NCBI GenBank assembly: GCA_013416795.1 | Contig: RQSC01000002.1 | Coordinates: 405,632 to 469,631 of the forward strand | Direction: 5' to 3' | Length of the DNA stretch: 64,000 nucleotides | Origin: Prasinococcaceae sp. CCMP 1430 | Taxonomy: Eukaryota; Prasinodermophyta; Palmophyllophyceae; Prasinococcales; Prasinococcaceae | In this document: positions 61,927 through 64,000 of the stretch, piece by piece | How positions within the stretch are numbered: the first letter of the stretch is position 1 | How the letters are laid out: every line of letters starts with the position of its first letter | The notes under the pieces: generated by a model | Database searches by the model: none | Seen by the model: only the letters and a program-made list of their open reading frames with translations | What the model was told of the DNA's origin: nothing | Translations under genes and position numbers: made by a program

Positions 61927-62352
61927 GCGCGGCAGACGTAATACTTGATATCTTCGCGCATGTACAATCTGATCTCCGTCCCCCGGGGAACCACGGACCC
62001 CCCCCCTCCCCCAAAAAAGCGATGTTTGAGGTTACCAATATGTGCAGTAGGGTTTACTCCGTGGTTTCTCTCCGGCCCTTCCATCACTCCGAAAGGGACG
62101 CGAGTTCCGGCTCGCGGCCGCGCAGCGAGTGGATAGCGTTGCGCCAGCGAGCTGCGGCCGGCGCACCCGCAGCAGGCGGAGGGGAGCGGGCGCGGCAGCA
62201 ACCTGTTCGTTTCTGGAATCAAGGTGGATTCCGAGCACTCGCGCGCGCGCTGTGGCGCCGCCCCACCCCGCCCCGCCCCTCTCGAACCCCGAGACTTCGT
62301 GGCGCTCCCCCGGGGGTCGCCCCTCGCCGACCCGGGGGATGATTCGGGGAAT
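61927..62352. other. Intergenic spacer
   Basis: Between the kinase and the ABC1-kinase region, both on the plus strand. Contains TGTAC at 61961-61965 (candidate poly(A) signal), a C run with A run at 61998-62017, and GC-rich sequence likely to be promoter. No gene supported. Confidence 0.4.
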
Positions 62353-62466
62353 ATGCACAATGTCCGGCCGAATATTCGTGTGTTCGGCGGAGAAGGCCCC
62401 GTTCGAATCCTCGCCGTCGACGACTGGACGCAGGACCTCGAACGGGATGTGATGACTACACCGTGG
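62353..62466 (+). CDS. Candidate first exon of the ABC1 kinase
   Basis: ATG at 62353 opens MHNVRPNIRVFGGEGPVRIL then AVDDWTQDLERDV, ending just before a donor-like GTACGTGTGAG at 62467. It is in phase with the acceptor at 62707 that precedes the ABC1-kinase frame. I infer, but cannot prove, that they are spliced together. Confidence 0.35.
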
Positions 62467-62720
62467 GTACGTGTGAGGTCTTTTTTTCTTCATGCATTTC
62501 CAATTGGCGTGTGGGGCCGGGCATGAGGGCAGGTCAAAAAGCATGCTTTTTGACGTGCCCTCACGCCCATCTCCATACACCCATAAACACCTCACACGTA
62601 CCCACGGTGTAGTCCAAACGGATGCGATCGAGCGCTATGCGCGTTTGGACTACACCGTGGGTACGTGTGAGGTGTTTATGGGTGTATGGAGATGGGGATG
62701 AGGGCAGGTCAAAAAGCGTG
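62454..62720. mobile_element. Three alternating inverted copies of a splice-bounded repeat (introner-like?)
   Basis: Copy A (+) 62454-62544, copy B (inverted) about 62535-62620, copy C (+) 62642-62720. Each begins GACTACACCGTGG|GTACGTGTGAGG and ends GAGGGCA(G/C)GTCAAAAAGC. The A/B junction contains a perfect 22-bp palindrome at 62533-62554. B and C are close inverted copies of about 80 bp around a 21-nt spacer. In A and C the internal part is bounded by a GT donor and a CAG acceptor (62467-62532, 66 nt; 62661-62707, 47 nt). This is the layout expected of a small intron-generating or foldback element. Confidence 0.55.
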
Positions 62721-64000
62721 CGATCGAGGCGGCGGTGCGTGCGCTGCGTGCACGGGTGCGGCGGTGCAGGTGCGCGGGGGCGCCACACCGCGCGCAGGCG
62801 GGGGGTGAGGTGGGCGCGGTGGCAGAGGCGGCTGGTGACGCGTACGCGTCGCTCGAGGCGGCACTGCAGGGCGCCTTGACCGAGGGCCGCGAGCTAGGAG
62901 GCGCGTTCGCTTCGTGGCTGGAGGCGCACGGCGCGAGCACCGGGCTCGTCGGACAAGCCGAGTCTGTTGCCGCGTCACTTGCAGGGACGCATGGGCCGAC
63001 GGCCGGAGCGGCCGCAGGGGGTGCGACGGCGCTCGCCCTCGCGCTTGCGGCGTCGCTCGCAGGAGAGGGCGACCCGAACTCCGAGTGGGCGCGCCTCGCC
63101 TCGAGCGAGGACGAGGAAGAGCCCGAGGAGCTCAAGATTTATGACCCCGCCACAGCGAAGGCGTACTTTCTCCGACGGCCGCTCACACTCCTTCGGAGGG
63201 GTTGGCGGAGCGGTGTCCTCCTGGGTGGGTTCTCCGCGGGTCTCTGGCTGGACAACAAGCTGGGCCTGCGCCCCGAAGACGACGACGACGTGCGCGCCGC
63301 CACCGACGCGAAGAGAGCCGCCCAGCTTCGCTCCATCCTGATCCGCCTGGGCCCCACGTACGTGAAATTGGGCCAGATCCTCTCCTCGCGGCAGGATCTG
63401 TTGCCACCGCCCTACATTGCAGAGCTGCGCACGCTGCAAGACTCCGTGCCGCCGTTCAGCGATGACCTGGCGAGGCGCGTCGTGGCCGCCGAGCTCGGTC
63501 CGGCGATGGCCGCGAGGATCGAATACGTGCAGGAGCAGCCCGTGGCGAGCGCGTCGCTCGGGCAGGTGTACCGCGCGCGGCTCACTGGCGGCGGCCAGGA
63601 GGGCAAGGAGGTCGCGCTCAAGGTGCAGCGCCCAGGAGCGCTGTGCGCGGTGTCGCTTGACGTCGCCATTATTCGGCTGGTGGGACCCACCCTGTACAAG
63701 ATCAACGACAAGGGAGGGAACCTCGATGCCAAGGCCCTGATCGACGAGTGGGGTTCACGCTTCGTAGACGAGTTGGATTATCAGCTCGAGGCGGCGAACG
63801 GCACTGCGTTCGCTGCGGCGATGCGCGACAGGCGCGACGCCCTCGGCGACGCGGTGTCGGCGCCAGCGATCGACGAGAGCATGAGCTCACGAAAGGTACT
63901 CACTGCCGAGTGGATTGATGGCTGCAGGCTCGATGAGTCACCTGAAGATGAGACGGGCAGACTGTGTGCCGTCGCGCTCTGCGCCTACCTTTCGATGTTG
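62708..64000 (+). CDS. ABC1/UbiB-family atypical kinase (cut by window end)
   Basis: Plastid or mitochondrial ABC1K/ADCK protein, acting in prenyl-quinone (plastoquinone, tocopherol or ubiquinone) metabolism. The open frame starts after the CAG acceptor at 62707 and runs off the window. An Ala-rich N-terminus (QAESVAASLAGTHGPTAG) is followed by YFLRRPLTLLRRGW, then the family core: the KxGQ motif in LGPTYVKLGQILSSRQDLLP, the Ala-rich loop in VASASLGQVYRARL, VALKVQRPGA, the ExD region EWGSRFVDELDYQLEA, and VLTAEWIDGCRLDE. The C-lobe catalytic residues lie beyond the window. Plastid isoforms are the more common type in algae; targeting cannot be judged because the first exon is uncertain. Confidence 0.88.

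Noticed and set aside
62390-62430. GTTCGAATCC resembling a tRNA T-loop (B box)
   Set aside because: The flanking bases do not form a T-stem or acceptor stem and no A box is found upstream at tRNA spacing.

Overview
The window looks like nuclear DNA of a unicellular, flagellated, plastid-bearing alga. It is very GC-rich with nearly saturated G/C third codon positions. Genes are dense on both strands and most have zero to three short GC-rich introns (about 85-265 nt, often GTGCGT/GTGAGT donors and CAG acceptors). Cytoskeletal, chromatin and cell-division genes (SPAG1, kinesin-13, ZW10, EML, cyclin C, a plant-type BRM ATPase, CHD1, MAF1) lie beside plastid-flavoured genes (2Fe-2S ferredoxin, RbfA, ABC1/UbiB kinase, CIA30 protein). 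I cannot fix the lineage from sequence alone; a haptophyte, stramenopile or prasinophyte-like alga would all fit.

Layout. 0-6 kb: a Q-rich SQ/TQ-cluster protein (-) and SPAG1 (+), a dynein-arm assembly factor implying motile flagella. 6-11 kb: an unknown 3-exon gene (-), a multipass membrane protein (-), a METTL21-type methyltransferase (+) and a CIA30 protein (+). 11-20 kb: ZW10 (-), a three-domain nucleotidyltransferase/HAD/choline-kinase-like protein (+) and a 4-exon CCCH-zinc-finger methyltransferase-like protein (-). 20-28 kb: an ankyrin/zinc protein (-) head-to-head with BRAP (+), RbfA (-), kinesin-13 (+) and a ferredoxin (-). 28-34 kb: an EML-type WD40 protein (-) running into a 995-nt assembly gap, then NUS1 (+) and an exportin-T-like exon (-) interleaved with it. 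34-38 kb: MTHFR (-), an unknown 198-aa protein (-) and cyclin C (-). 38-44 kb: CHD1 chromodomain end (-) next to BRM (+). 44-50 kb: homoserine O-acetyltransferase (-), a methyltransferase (+), a small membrane protein (+) and MAF1 (-). 50-57 kb: a full-size PDR/ABCG transporter (+), an MFS carrier (-) and a CHD-type helicase tail (-). 57-64 kb: a TKL-like kinase (+) and an ABC1 kinase (+) cut by the window edge.

The assembly is not clean. Besides the 995-N gap there are single Ns at 38299, 39457 and 57279. Two of them truncate CHD-family genes, so gene order across those points should be treated as provisional. No genes form operons. MTHFR, homoserine O-acetyltransferase and several SAM-dependent methyltransferases share one-carbon/methionine metabolism, but this may be chance proximity.

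The most interesting observations are: the tripartite sugar-activation/HAD/kinase protein (14.5-17.4 kb); a three-copy alternating inverted repeat bounded by splice-like sites just upstream of the ABC1 kinase (62.45-62.72 kb), resembling an introner-type element; a recurrent TGTAC element just after stop codons; and scattered telomere-like TTTAGGG patches between genes.
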